This document shows, piece after piece, positions 22,003 to 30,619 of a stretch of DNA of 48,598 nucleotides. The position numbers and the translations under genes are program-made. This stretch comes from an uncultured Pelagibacteraceae bacterium (lineage in GTDB: Bacteria > Pseudomonadota > Alphaproteobacteria > Pelagibacterales > Pelagibacteraceae). Numbering within the stretch: position 1 is the first letter of the stretch; every line of letters begins with the position of its first letter. Below the pieces are notes generated by a model. It was not told the DNA's origin, did no database searches, and worked only from the letters and a program-made list of their open reading frames with translations. The stretch lies in the NCBI GenBank assembly GCA_902526405.1, contig CABZKL010000005.1, forward strand, positions 1-48,598, written 5' to 3'.

Positions 22003-22440
22003 ATGAAAGAACTTTTATATTTAAAAGATGATCAGCTTAAAGATTTAATAGAAAAACTTTTTGTGAGCTATAGGGAAACCTTTTCTGATTCTAAAAAGAT
22101 ATTAGACAAATATTCCATTGGATTAGCACACCATAAAGTGATTCATTTATTATCGATGTATGAGGGTATTTCAATATCAGAATTATTAAAAAGGCTAAAA
22201 GTAACCAAGCAAAGTCTTAATAGAGTTTTGAAGGATTTAATAAAATTGGACGTTATCACCTTTAAAAAAGATGAACAAGACACCAGAATTAAGCATGTAT
22301 TTTTAAATGATAAAGGTGAAAAGATATTTAATGAGGTTTTTGATCAACAAAAAAAAAGAATCTACAATGCATTACTAAATTCAAGTTCAGAGGAAGTAAT
22401 AAATTTTGATAATGTTTTAAGTAAAATTATAAATGGATAA
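22003..22440 (+). CDS. MarR-family transcriptional regulator (PetP-like)
   Basis: A 145-residue winged-helix regulator of the MarR family. The DNA-binding part is visible in SIGLAHHKVIHLLSMYEGI, SISELLKRLKVTKQSLNRVL (recognition helix) and the wing VITFKKDEQDTRIKHVFLND. It overlaps the OmpR-type regulator by 8 bp. A MarR regulator followed directly by an OmpR-type regulator is known in alphaproteobacteria as petP-petR; I infer the same here from order and length, not from a sequence comparison. The ligand, if any, is unknown. Confidence 0.88.
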   Translation: MKELLYLKDDQLKDLIEKLFVSYRETFSDSKKILDKYSIGLAHHKVIHLLSMYEGISISELLKRLKVTKQSLNRVLKDLIKLDVITFKKDEQDTRIKHVFLNDKGEKIFNEVFDQQKKRIYNALLNSSSEEVINFDNVLSKIING

Positions 22441-23110
22441 GTTTAAAGCTCATATTTTATTGGTTGATGATGATGAGGGAATTAGATCATTAGTGAAAAA
22501 ATATTTAAATGAAAACAGTTTTTTAGTTACAACTTCAGATAGTGCTGAAAATGCCTCAGAGAAAGTAAAAATTATCAAATTTGATTTAATTATCTTAGAT
22601 ATAATGATGTCAGGGAAAAGTGGTTTAGATTTTATCAATGAACATAAGAAAGATTTGGATACTCCGATTATACTTTTAACTGCTAAAGGCGAAGCAAGTG
22701 AAAGAGTTAAAGGGCTTGAGCTAGGAGCAGATGATTATTTGGCTAAACCTTTTGAGCCAAAAGAATTAATTTTGAGAATTAAGAATATTTTAACTAAAAC
22801 TATTAAGACTGATCAAAAAAGAATTATCGATTTTGAAAATGTAAAAATTGATTTAAATAAATTAATAATTATTAAAAACAAAAAAGAATTCAAAATTAAT
22901 AATACAGAAAAGATAATTTTGGAAAAAATGATTAACAATCCTGGGAATATATTTTCAAGAGAAAGCATTGGTCAATTAATCAATTTAAAAAAAGAAAGGT
23001 CAATTGATGTAATTATAACTCGTTTAAGAAAGAAAATAGAAATTGATCCAAAAAACCCAAAATTTTTACAGACCATAAGAGGAGCAGGATATGTTCTCTG
23101 GATTGAATAG
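22433..23110 (+). CDS. OmpR/PhoB-family response regulator (PetR-like)
   Basis: A 225-residue two-component regulator. The receiver domain has the acidic pocket ILLVDDDEG, the phosphoacceptor Asp56 in LIILDIMMSGKSG, the Thr in ILLTAKGEAS and the Lys in YLAKPFEPKEL. The C-terminal winged helix includes NNPGNIFSRESIG, SIDVIITRLRKKIE and FLQTIRGAGYVLW. It lies between a MarR gene (8-bp overlap) and a histidine kinase (20-bp overlap), so the kinase is its probable partner. Target genes are unknown. Confidence 0.95.
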   Translation: MDKFKAHILLVDDDEGIRSLVKKYLNENSFLVTTSDSAENASEKVKIIKFDLIILDIMMSGKSGLDFINEHKKDLDTPIILLTAKGEASERVKGLELGADDYLAKPFEPKELILRIKNILTKTIKTDQKRIIDFENVKIDLNKLIIIKNKKEFKINNTEKIILEKMINNPGNIFSRESIGQLINLKKERSIDVIITRLRKKIEIDPKNPKFLQTIRGAGYVLWIE

Positions 23111-24410
23111 TTTATTAAGAAAAGCTTTACCCAAAAGACTATTTTATAGAGCGCTTTTAATTGTTGCAGTCCCTGTTATTGTCCTTCAGCTAATCATCAC
23201 AATTGTATTTTTTGATAGCCTTTGGATTAAAACTAACAAAGGAATGACAAGAACATTAGTAAATGAAATAAGTGTGTTTATTGAAACTTATGAAAGCGAG
23301 AAAGTTGACAAGCAAGAGATAAATAACCTTTTTTCGTTATTTTTAGATTTAAATATTGAACTTAAACTTAATGAAGAATTACAAAAACAACAAAATGAAA
23401 GATGGTTTAGTCCAATCGATCGAACATTAAGAAGAGAATTAAAATCAAAATTTTCTGCAGAAGAGTATTGGTTTGACTCAACAAACTATAAAGAGCTAAT
23501 TGATCTTAGAGTAAAATATAAAAATGGGTATTTTAAATTCTTAGTCCCCAAAGATCGTGTTGCTAGTTCATCTGCTAGAATTTTTGCATTGTGGATAACT
23601 GTGCCTGCAATAATCATGGTTGTCATATCTCTAATATTTTTAAAAAATCAAACAAGACCAATTACGAATCTTGCACGTGCTGCAGAAAGATTTGGTAAAG
23701 GTGAAGAAATTGATGAATATAAGCCCTCTGGTGCCCTTGAAATAAGACAAGCTGGTCACGAATTTGATAAAATGAGAAAGAGAATAGAGAGACATCTAAA
23801 TCAAAGAACTGAAATGTTATCAGGTATAAGTCATGATTTAAGAACACCTTTGACAAGAATGAAATTACAGCTTGCATTTATTAAAGATAAAGATTCGGTG
23901 AGCAAATTAACTGAAGATATCAACGAAATGGAAAAAATGCTAAACGAATATCTTCAATTTACAAGCTCATCATATATTGAGAAAGATGAAATGTTTAACT
24001 TGTCAGAATTAATTGATGAAGTTATCAAAAAATATAATAATAAAAATATCTCAAAAAATTTGCTACCCAGAGTCTATATAAACGGTAGAAAAAATTTAAT
24101 CAGTAGATGTATAAATAATCTTATTGATAATGCATTAAAATATGCAAATAAAGTAGAATTAAGCCTTAATAAAAAAAATACCAATCTATTTATTATGGTT
24201 GATGATGATGGTCCAGGTATCGCAAAAAATGAGTACGATAATGTATTTAAACCATTTTACAAAATAGACAAAGGAAGAGCGGACTCCAAATCTAGTGTTG
24301 GACTGGGTTTATCAATTGCATCAGATATTATTAAATCCCATGGTGGGAATATTAAACTTGAGAAATCTAAAATGGAAGGGTTAAGAGTTAAAATTTTTTT
24401 GCCTGTTTAG
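23091..24410 (+). CDS. Membrane sensor histidine kinase (EnvZ-like)
   Basis: A 439-residue sensor kinase with the EnvZ-like layout. There is a membrane helix at about 17-42, a periplasmic segment of about 120 residues, a second helix at about 161-186 and a HAMP domain with RPITNLARAAERFGKG. The dimerisation domain has the phosphoacceptor His248 in SGISHDLRTPLTRMK. The ATPase domain has N box NNLIDNALKYA, G1 DDDGPGIA, F box FKPFYK and G2 GLGLSIASDI. It overlaps the response regulator by 20 bp, so they form a cognate pair. The input is probably envelope or osmotic stress, which is inference. Its 3' end overlaps the convergent ubiK by 23 bp. Confidence 0.94.
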   Translation: MFSGLNSLLRKALPKRLFYRALLIVAVPVIVLQLIITIVFFDSLWIKTNKGMTRTLVNEISVFIETYESEKVDKQEINNLFSLFLDLNIELKLNEELQKQQNERWFSPIDRTLRRELKSKFSAEEYWFDSTNYKELIDLRVKYKNGYFKFLVPKDRVASSSARIFALWITVPAIIMVVISLIFLKNQTRPITNLARAAERFGKGEEIDEYKPSGALEIRQAGHEFDKMRKRIERHLNQRTEMLSGISHDLRTPLTRMKLQLAFIKDKDSVSKLTEDINEMEKMLNEYLQFTSSSYIEKDEMFNLSELIDEVIKKYNNKNISKNLLPRVYINGRKNLISRCINNLIDNALKYANKVELSLNKKNTNLFIMVDDDGPGIAKNEYDNVFKPFYKIDKGRADSKSSVGLGLSIASDIIKSHGGNIKLEKSKMEGLRVKIFLPV

Positions 24411-24639
24411 TTTTTATTTTTTTTTTACCTTCGAGCTTTTTAATTTTAATTTCTAAGTTCTCAACTCTTTTTGAAAGAACATCAAATTCATCCTTACTTG
24501 TTAATTTCATTTTAAAAACAAATTCATCTCTTTTAGATTTGAAAATATTTAAGATTTCTGCTGATAAATCTTTTGAAGAAACTAACCCTTGCTCAATCAA
24601 TTTTGCAAACTTATCAATTATAAATTTAGAATTTTTCAT
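24388..24639 (-). CDS. ubiK: UbiK/BMFP-family ubiquinone biosynthesis accessory factor
   Basis: An 83-residue coiled-coil protein of the YqiC/UbiK (COG2960) family, which in gamma-proteobacteria assists ubiquinone synthesis and binds lipid. It has an N-terminal amphipathic part (FIIDKFAKLIEQGL), a conserved middle KMKLTSKDEFDVLSKRVENLEIKIKKLE with the DEF motif, and a lysine-rich tail. I used the ATG at 24639; an ATG at 24654 in frame would add five residues. It is divergent from lgt. The sequence is short and diverged, so the assignment rests mainly on the C-terminal coiled-coil pattern. Confidence 0.75.
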   Translation of the reverse strand: MKNSKFIIDKFAKLIEQGLVSSKDLSAEILNIFKSKRDEFVFKMKLTSKDEFDVLSKRVENLEIKIKKLEGKKKIKTKQAKKF

Positions 24640-24671
24640 ATTTGAGATATACATTATAAGTATAAATTAAA

Positions 24672-25454
24672 ATGTTCATCAATAATTTTGACCCAGTTGC
24701 AATTGAAATTTTTTCCTTAGAAATTAGATGGTATTCATTAGCATATATTGTTGGTATTTTGTTGGGGTGGTTTGTGGCAAAAAAAATATTCATTAAAAGT
24801 TATGATATCAATAAAACATTTGATGATTACATTACTTATTTAATAATTGGAATTATTTTAGGTGGGAGAATTGGATACATATTATTTTACAATCTTAAAT
24901 ACTATTCAAACAATTTAATAGATATTTTTAAGATATGGGAAGGCGGCATGTCTTTTCATGGAGGATTAATTGGAATTATAATTACGAGTATAATTTTTGC
25001 AAAAAGAAATAATCAAAACCCTTTTTTATATATGGATATTATTGCTTTAGTTGCCCCAATTGGTATTTTTTTTGGAAGAATATCAAATTTTATAAACTCA
25101 GAACTTTATGGAAAAGTAACTGATCTACCTTGGTCTGTAACTTTTGTCCAGATAGATAACTTGCCAAGACATCCTACACAAATATATGAGGCACTACTGG
25201 AAGGAATAATTTTATTTATAATTTTATTGAATTTTAAAAATAAAAATTTTTTATTAAAGCCAGGCTTGATATCAAGTTTGTTTTTAATTTTTTACTCAAT
25301 ATTTAGATTTTCTATTGAGTTTTTAAGAGTTCCAGACGAACAGTTAGGTTATTTATTTTTTAACTTAACTTTGGGACAAATTTTAAGTGTAATTCTAATA
25401 TTATTTGGATTGGTTCTATTTTATTTCAAAAATGAAAATAAACAAATCAAATAA
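24672..25454 (+). CDS. lgt: Prolipoprotein diacylglyceryl transferase
   Basis: Inner membrane enzyme that transfers diacylglycerol from phosphatidylglycerol to the lipobox cysteine of prolipoproteins. There are about seven membrane helices. The conserved HGGL is in MSFHGGLIG, the signature GRISNFINSELYG carries the essential Arg and Asn, and DLPWSVTF and RHPTQIYEALLEG follow. The length (260 aa) is normal. It supplies the lipidation step and depends on the phosphatidylglycerol made via PgsA about 4 kb upstream. The start of the methyltransferase gene overlaps its 3' end by 23 bp. Confidence 0.96.
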   Translation: MFINNFDPVAIEIFSLEIRWYSLAYIVGILLGWFVAKKIFIKSYDINKTFDDYITYLIIGIILGGRIGYILFYNLKYYSNNLIDIFKIWEGGMSFHGGLIGIIITSIIFAKRNNQNPFLYMDIIALVAPIGIFFGRISNFINSELYGKVTDLPWSVTFVQIDNLPRHPTQIYEALLEGIILFIILLNFKNKNFLLKPGLISSLFLIFYSIFRFSIEFLRVPDEQLGYLFFNLTLGQILSVILILFGLVLFYFKNENKQIK

Positions 25455-26490
25455 CCTATCTTTAGACCAATTTATTAATTGGGCACTTTATGATAAAAAC
25501 TCCGGCTATTATATGAAGCGAAATCCTTTCGGTAAAGATGGAGATTTCACCACAGCTCCAAATGTCACAAGACTTTTTTCAGAAATAATTACTATCTGGT
25601 TAATTACTTTTTTAAAGAGTTTAGGCTCACCAAAAAAATTTAATTTAATTGAGTTGGGAGCTGGAAATGGTGAAATGATGAAAGTGATTTGTGAAACATT
25701 AAAGAATTTTCCAGAACACTTTAGTTCCTGTAAATTTATGATTCTCGAAAAAAGTGAATATTTAATAGAGCAACAAAAAATAAATCTTAAAACGGGGAAG
25801 ATCACTTGGATTCAAGATTTAGAAGAAAATTACAGTGATCCAACTATTTTTCTAGCAAATGAATTTTTCGATGCTCTGCCAATAAAACAGTTTTTTAAAA
25901 GACAGGATGACTGGTATGAAAAATTTGTAGATCTTACGGATCCTAAAGAGGCTAAATTTAAAGAAGTTAAAACAAACATAAAATTAACTGAGGAAAAATT
26001 AAATTTTGAAATTTCAAGCGAACAAAATATAATTGAATATTCTCCTGATGCTTTCAAATATTTAAAAATTATAGGTAATATAATTGAAAAAAATGAAGGT
26101 GGAATATTAATCATAGATTATGGTTACTTAAATAAAAAAATGCAGGATACTCTTCAAGCAGTAAATAATCATAAATACTCAAACATATTAGAAAATATTG
26201 GTGAATCTGATATTACCTACAATATCAACTTCAATTTATTTGAAAAATTTATTAATCAATATAAAAATTTAGATACCCTTGTAACAACTCAAAAAAAATT
26301 CTTAACGAGCATGGGAATTCTTCAAAGAGCTGAGATTGTGAGCAAGGATTTAGCTTTTTCAAAAAAAACTGACTTATTTTATAGAATAAGACGACTAATT
26401 GATGAAAAGCAGATGGGTGAATTATTTAAAGTTATGCTTATAAAAACCAAAAAAAATAATAAATTCAAAACAGGATTTCAGAATGATTAA
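25432..26490 (+). CDS. SAM-dependent methyltransferase, MidA/NDUFAF7 family
   Basis: A 352-residue class I methyltransferase of the DUF185 family. The mitochondrial relative NDUFAF7 methylates an arginine of a complex I subunit during assembly, so a role in respiratory complex I assembly is plausible here. Seen are FINWALYDKNSGYYMKRNPF, GDFTTAPNVTRLFSEI, the SAM-binding ELGAGNGEMMKV, FLANEFFDALPIKQF and ILIIDYGY. The start is the ATG at 25432 inside the lgt 3' end; a frame start 27 bp earlier is less likely. It overlaps the next gene by 8 bp, giving an lgt-methyltransferase-laccase domain operon, an order common in alphaproteobacteria. Confidence 0.92.
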   Translation: MKINKSNNLSLDQFINWALYDKNSGYYMKRNPFGKDGDFTTAPNVTRLFSEIITIWLITFLKSLGSPKKFNLIELGAGNGEMMKVICETLKNFPEHFSSCKFMILEKSEYLIEQQKINLKTGKITWIQDLEENYSDPTIFLANEFFDALPIKQFFKRQDDWYEKFVDLTDPKEAKFKEVKTNIKLTEEKLNFEISSEQNIIEYSPDAFKYLKIIGNIIEKNEGGILIIDYGYLNKKMQDTLQAVNNHKYSNILENIGESDITYNINFNLFEKFINQYKNLDTLVTTQKKFLTSMGILQRAEIVSKDLAFSKKTDLFYRIRRLIDEKQMGELFKVMLIKTKKNNKFKTGFQND

Positions 26491-27241
26491 ATCAAAAAAA
26501 CTTTCAAAGATAAGGAATTTAAAACACGGCTTTTTTAATAGCAAAGGTGGCATATCAAAAAATATTTATAAAAGTCTTAACTGCGGACCAGGGTCAAAAG
26601 ATAAACCAAGTAATGTTAAAAAAAATTTAGAAACAGTAAGAAAAAAAATAAAAAAATCTGCTAGAAATATTTTTCTACTTAATCAAATTCATAGTAATAA
26701 ATTTATTTACATCAATGAAAAATATCAATTTAAATCAAAACCAAAAGCAGATGCAGTAATTACTAATCAAAAAAACTTTCCGATTGCTATTTTAACTGCA
26801 GACTGTGTGCCTATTTTAATTTGTGATCACCAAAAGAAAATAATTGCAGCAATACATGCAGGTTGGAAAGGAGCATATAAAGGAATAGTTGATAGGGTTA
26901 TCAAATTTATGCTTAAAAAAGGATCTAAGCCACAAAATATTATTGCAGTTATAGGCCCCTCTATTTCAGTTGATAACTATGAAGTTCAAAATGAATTTAA
27001 AAATAAATTTCTTAAAAAAGACAAAAAAAATAAAATTTTTTTTAGAATAAAGCGTAAAAAGTTATATTTTGATTTATCAAACTACGTTAAATCCCTACTT
27101 TTAAAGAATAAGATAAAAAATTTAGAAAAAATTAAAATTGATACATTCGATTTTAGGAATAAATTCTTCAGCGCAAGAAGAGCTTTAAGTTTAAAACATG
27201 ATGATTATGGTAGAAATATTTCAATAATTATGCTTAATTAG
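26483..27241 (+). CDS. pgeF: Multicopper polyphenol oxidase/purine nucleoside phosphorylase (YfiH/PgeF family)
   Basis: A 252-residue laccase-domain (DUF152) protein. The metal-binding triad is seen as His in LNQIHSNKF, Cys in [11 protein letters not shown], and His in [15 protein letters not shown]. Relatives have been described both as purine nucleoside phosphorylases and as cell-wall related enzymes (correcting wrong amino acids in peptidoglycan precursors), so the exact role is open. The protein is very lysine-rich, in keeping with the local AT bias. It overlaps the methyltransferase gene by 8 bp and ends 11 bp before prs. Confidence 0.9.
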   Translation: MIKSKKLSKIRNLKHGFFNSKGGISKNIYKSLNCGPGSKDKPSNVKKNLETVRKKIKKSARNIFLLNQIHSNKFIYINEKYQFKSKPKADAVITNQKNFPIAILTADCVPILICDHQKKIIAAIHAGWKGAYKGIVDRVIKFMLKKGSKPQNIIAVIGPSISVDNYEVQNEFKNKFLKKDKKNKIFFRIKRKKLYFDLSNYVKSLLLKNKIKNLEKIKIDTFDFRNKFFSARRALSLKHDDYGRNISIIMLN

Positions 27242-27252
27242 GCTCTTTTCAA

Positions 27253-28185
27253 ATGAAATTATTATCAGGAACTAGTAATAAGCCTTTAAGTAAAGATATT
27301 GCTAAATTCTTAAAATCTAAACTAGTTAATTCAAGCATTAGAAATTTTGCGGATGGTGAAATTTATATCGAATTAAATGAAAATATTAGAGGTAATAGTA
27401 TTTTTATTATTCAGTCTATTTCATCACCTGCAAACGATAACTTAATGGAACTTTTGTTATGTATAGATGCTTTAAAAAGATCATCTGCTAAAAATATAAC
27501 AGCTGTTATTCCATACTTTGGTTATGCTAGACAAGATAGAAAAGTGGTTCCAAGAACATCTATTTCAGCAAAACTTGTTTCAAATTTAATTACAAAAGCT
27601 GGAGCAGACAGAGTTGTAACAGTTGATCTGCATGCTGGTCAAATTCAAGGTTTTTTTGATATACCCGTCGACAACCTATTTTCAACACCCATTTTTGCAA
27701 GACACGTAAAAAAAAATATTAAAAGTAAAAATATTGTATGTATTGCTCCCGATGTAGGTGGCACTGAAAGAGCAAGAGCACTTGGTAAAATTTTAAATGT
27801 TGGTCTTGCGATTGTGGATAAAAGAAGACCGAAACCTGGTCAATCTCAAGTAATGAATATTATTGGAGAAGTCAAAGGTAAAACTTGTATAATAGTGGAT
27901 GATATCATTGACTCAGGTGGAACTATAGTTAATGCAGCCAAAGCTTTAAAGAATCGAGGAGCGAAAGAAGTTTATGTTTATATCACTCACGGTGTATTAA
28001 GTGGAGAGGCTGTAAAAAAAATAAAAAATTCAGTAATTAAAAATTTGGTAATCACAGATACAATTGATAATAAAAACAAAACGAAGAGTGCTAAAAACAT
28101 TGAAGTTCTATCTATTTCAGCCTTGATGGGAGAAGCTATTAAAAGAATATCAAACTCAACGTCTGTTTCTGATTTATTTAAATAA
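27253..28185 (+). CDS. prs: Ribose-phosphate pyrophosphokinase
   Basis: Makes PRPP from ribose 5-phosphate and ATP, feeding nucleotide, histidine and tryptophan synthesis. Class I signatures are all present: [66 protein letters not shown] and the PRPP loop [15 protein letters not shown]. The length of 310 aa is usual. It is followed by rplY, pth and ychF, a conserved alphaproteobacterial order, although the prs-rplY gap has its own structured leader (next entry). Confidence 0.97.
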   Translation: MKLLSGTSNKPLSKDIAKFLKSKLVNSSIRNFADGEIYIELNENIRGNSIFIIQSISSPANDNLMELLLCIDALKRSSAKNITAVIPYFGYARQDRKVVPRTSISAKLVSNLITKAGADRVVTVDLHAGQIQGFFDIPVDNLFSTPIFARHVKKNIKSKNIVCIAPDVGGTERARALGKILNVGLAIVDKRRPKPGQSQVMNIIGEVKGKTCIIVDDIIDSGGTIVNAAKALKNRGAKEVYVYITHGVLSGEAVKKIKNSVIKNLVITDTIDNKNKTKSAKNIEVLSISALMGEAIKRISNSTSVSDLFK

Positions 28186-28188
28186 TTA

Positions 28189-28226
28189 CCTTGAGTTATT
28201 AAGGATCTTGAGCTAAAAACCCTTGA
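28189..28226 (+). promoter_or_regulatory. Structured rplY leader with two exclusive hairpins
   Basis: The prs-rplY spacer contains CCTTGA (28189-28194), loop GTTA, then TTAAGG (28199-28204), forming a 6-bp stem with one G-U pair. An identical second CCTTGA (28221-28226) lies just before the rplY ATG at 28231 and can pair with the same TTAAGG, so the two helices exclude each other. A third related CTTGAG (28207-28212) lies between them. No Shine-Dalgarno sequence is seen near the start. A role in controlling L25 synthesis is an inference. Confidence 0.4.
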
Positions 28227-28230
28227 TTTT

Positions 28231-28944
28231 ATGAATACATTAGAAGTCAATATTCGAGATTCAAAAACTAAAGGCGAGCTTAGCTCCCTAAGAAATAACG
28301 GAAGTGTGCCTGCTATAATTTATGGTGGTGAAGCACAAAATGAAAAAGTAGCAATTTCAAAAAAATTATTAAAATCGTTAATTGAAAAAGAAAATTTTTT
28401 ATCAAACATTATTGCCTTAAATGTTGATGGCAAAACACAGAATGTTCTTCCTAAAGAAATAAAATATGACATTATAACAGATGAACCTATTCATGTAGAT
28501 TTTTTAAGAGTGGTTCCAGGTGTAAAAATTAAAATTGAAGTTCCAGTAAAATTTATCAATCACGAAAGCTCCCCAGGTCTTAAAAGAGGTGGCGTTTTAA
28601 ATATAGTAAGAAGAAAAGTTGAATTAAAATGTCCTAGCGAGAAGATTCCTGAAAATCTTGTTATAGATTTAGATGGAATTGACATCGGTGAGAGTTTTAA
28701 AATTTCATCTATAACTTTAGATGAAGACGTGGCACCTACAATTCAAGGAAGGGACTTTGTAATTGCAACATTAGCAGCTCCGACTGTAATGAAAGAACCT
28801 GAAAAACCAGCTGAAGCTGAAGCAGCTGAAGGTGAAGAAGGAGCAGAAGGAGCAGAAGCGGCCTCAGCAGATGGTGATAAGCCTACAGCTGAAGGTGATA
28901 AGAAAGAAGGTGAAGATAAAAAACCTACTGAAGAAAAAAAATAA
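28231..28944 (+). CDS. rplY: Ribosomal protein L25 (long form, Ctc type)
   Basis: Large-subunit protein that binds 5S rRNA. The L25 domain spans about residues 1-95 (RDSKTKGELSSLRNNGSVPAIIYG, IHVDFLRV) and the TL5/Ctc beta domain about 96-185 (KIKIEVPVKFINHESSPGLK, GGVLNIVRRKVELKCP, DIDGIDIGES-like LDGIDIGESF). From residue about 188 there is an acidic low-complexity tail rich in Ala, Glu, Gly and Lys, about 50 residues long. Such tails occur in alphaproteobacterial L25, but this one also stands out in base composition, being richer in GC. It begins 45 bp after prs, behind a hairpin leader. Confidence 0.95.
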   Translation: MNTLEVNIRDSKTKGELSSLRNNGSVPAIIYGGEAQNEKVAISKKLLKSLIEKENFLSNIIALNVDGKTQNVLPKEIKYDIITDEPIHVDFLRVVPGVKIKIEVPVKFINHESSPGLKRGGVLNIVRRKVELKCPSEKIPENLVIDLDGIDIGESFKISSITLDEDVAPTIQGRDFVIATLAAPTVMKEPEKPAEAEAAEGEEGAEGAEAASADGDKPTAEGDKKEGEDKKPTEEKK

Positions 28945-28985
28945 GTTATCGAAATTGAAATTTACTTCCCACTAAAATCCATTAT

Positions 28986-29546
28986 ATGCTTTTATTTGTA
29001 GGTCTAGGTAACCCAACTCCAGATAGTGAAAATAACAGACATAATGTCGGTTTCAAAATAATCGACTCTATTAACAAAAAATTTGGCTTATCAAAACAAA
29101 AACCAAAATTTAAAGGACTACTTACTACTGGTAACGTTGCTGAACAAAAAGTTTACGCCATCAAGCCTTTAACTTTTATGAATAATTCTGGAATATGTAT
29201 TCGAGAGCTCATTGAATATTTTAAAATTGAAGCTGAAGATGTAATTGTTTTCCACGATGATTTAGATGTTGAATTTGGAAAAATTAAGGCAAAGTTTGGA
29301 GGATCAAGTGCAGGACATAATGGTATCGCCTCAATCGATAAATTTATTGGTAAAGATTACTCAAGAGTAAGAGTTGGGATTGGTAAACCAAAACAAAATA
29401 TGGAAGTAAGCGATTATGTTTTAGAAAATTTTGATGATGACGAAATTATAGGGTTAGAAAAAATTATAAACAATATTACTGAGTCTATTTCGATATTGGT
29501 GAATAAAAAATTAGATTTATTTTCAAGCACGATAAATAACAAATAA
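28986..29546 (+). CDS. pth: Peptidyl-tRNA hydrolase
   Basis: Recycles tRNA from prematurely released peptidyl-tRNA. Signature segments are FVGLGNPTPDSENNRHNVGF with the catalytic His, KPLTFMNNSG, VFHDDLDVEFGKIK and GGSSAGHNGIASID. The length of 186 aa is normal. It lies 41 bp after rplY. Its TAA overlaps the ychF ATG by one base (TAATG), which indicates coupled translation. The pth-ychF pair is one of the most widely conserved bacterial pairs. Confidence 0.97.
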   Translation: MLLFVGLGNPTPDSENNRHNVGFKIIDSINKKFGLSKQKPKFKGLLTTGNVAEQKVYAIKPLTFMNNSGICIRELIEYFKIEAEDVIVFHDDLDVEFGKIKAKFGGSSAGHNGIASIDKFIGKDYSRVRVGIGKPKQNMEVSDYVLENFDDDEIIGLEKIINNITESISILVNKKLDLFSSTINNK

Positions 29547-30619
29547 TGAGTTTTAAATGTGGAATAGTTGGTTTGCCCAATGTTGGTAAATCAACTTTAT
29601 TCAATGCACTCACAAATTCTAGTAAAGCTCAGGCTGCGAACTTTCCCTTTTGCACAATAGACCCTAACATAGGAGTAGTTCCTGTTCCAGACGAGAGACT
29701 TGAAAAATTATCCAAAGTTTCTAATTCAAAAAAAACAATTAACACGACAATTTCGTTTGTAGATATAGCAGGACTTGTGAAAGGTGCCTCAAAAGGTGAA
29801 GGTTTAGGAAATAAATTTCTTTCTCATATAAGAGAAGTAGATGCAATAATACATATGATTAGATGCTTTGACTCTGATGATATCCAAAACGTTAACCCAA
29901 CTGTTAATCCCATTAGAGATTTAGAGATTATTGAAACAGAAATGATGCTTGCAGATTTAGAGTCTATACAAAAAAGATTAGAAAAAAATAACAAAAAAAA
30001 TGTAGAGGAAGAGAAACTCAAAATTTTAGAAATTGCATTAGATTGTATAAACAATGACAAGGATATATCTGTTCTAAAATCTCAATTTGAAACAAAACAA
30101 TTAAATCAAAGTGGGTTGTTATCCATTAAACCTAAGATATTTGTTTGTAATGTTGATGAACAAAGTATCAAAGAGGGAAATCATTATACTAATACATTCA
30201 TTCAGAAATATGGAAAAGAAAATACTTTAATAGTTTCAGCTGATATTGAAAATCAAATAAATGAATTAGAAAACAAAGAGAAAAAAAATTATATGGATAT
30301 GATAGGCTTAAAAGATACCGGATTAAGCATGCTAATCCAAAAAGGATATAAAATTTTAGAACTTGATACTTATTTTACATCTGGTCCAGAGGAAACTAGA
30401 GCTTGGACAATTCAAAAGAATTGTACTGCTCCAAAGGCTGCTGGTGAAATTCATACGGATTTTGAAAAAGGATTTATAAGAGCTGAAACAATTTCATACG
30501 AGGATTTTGTTGATAATAACGGTTGGGTTAATTCTAAGACTAATGGAAAAATGAGGTTAGAAGGCAAGGACTATATTGTTAAAGATGGTGATGTATTAAA
30601 CTTCCGATTTAACACGTGA
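29546..30619 (+). CDS. ychF: Redox-regulated ATPase/GTPase YchF
   Basis: OBG-family P-loop protein that binds ribosomes and hydrolyses ATP. The P loop is GLPNVGKSTLFNALT. The G3 region is DIAGLVKGASKGEGLGNKFL, and in place of the GTP-specific NKxD it has CNVDEQS, the NxxE-type change that explains ATP preference in the family. The C-terminal TGS domain is visible (YFTSGPEETRAW, AAGEIHTDFEKGFIRAE, YIVKDGDVLNFRFN). The length of 357 aa is close to the usual 363. The last 24 bp overlap the convergent petC. Confidence 0.96.
   Translation: MSFKCGIVGLPNVGKSTLFNALTNSSKAQAANFPFCTIDPNIGVVPVPDERLEKLSKVSNSKKTINTTISFVDIAGLVKGASKGEGLGNKFLSHIREVDAIIHMIRCFDSDDIQNVNPTVNPIRDLEIIETEMMLADLESIQKRLEKNNKKNVEEEKLKILEIALDCINNDKDISVLKSQFETKQLNQSGLLSIKPKIFVCNVDEQSIKEGNHYTNTFIQKYGKENTLIVSADIENQINELENKEKKNYMDMIGLKDTGLSMLIQKGYKILELDTYFTSGPEETRAWTIQKNCTAPKAAGEIHTDFEKGFIRAETISYEDFVDNNGWVNSKTNGKMRLEGKDYIVKDGDVLNFRFNT

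Noticed and set aside
28840..28944. Tandem DNA repeat in the rplY tail as a mobile or satellite repeat
   Set aside because: It is imperfect codon-level repetition (Ala/Glu/Gly), explained by low-complexity protein.
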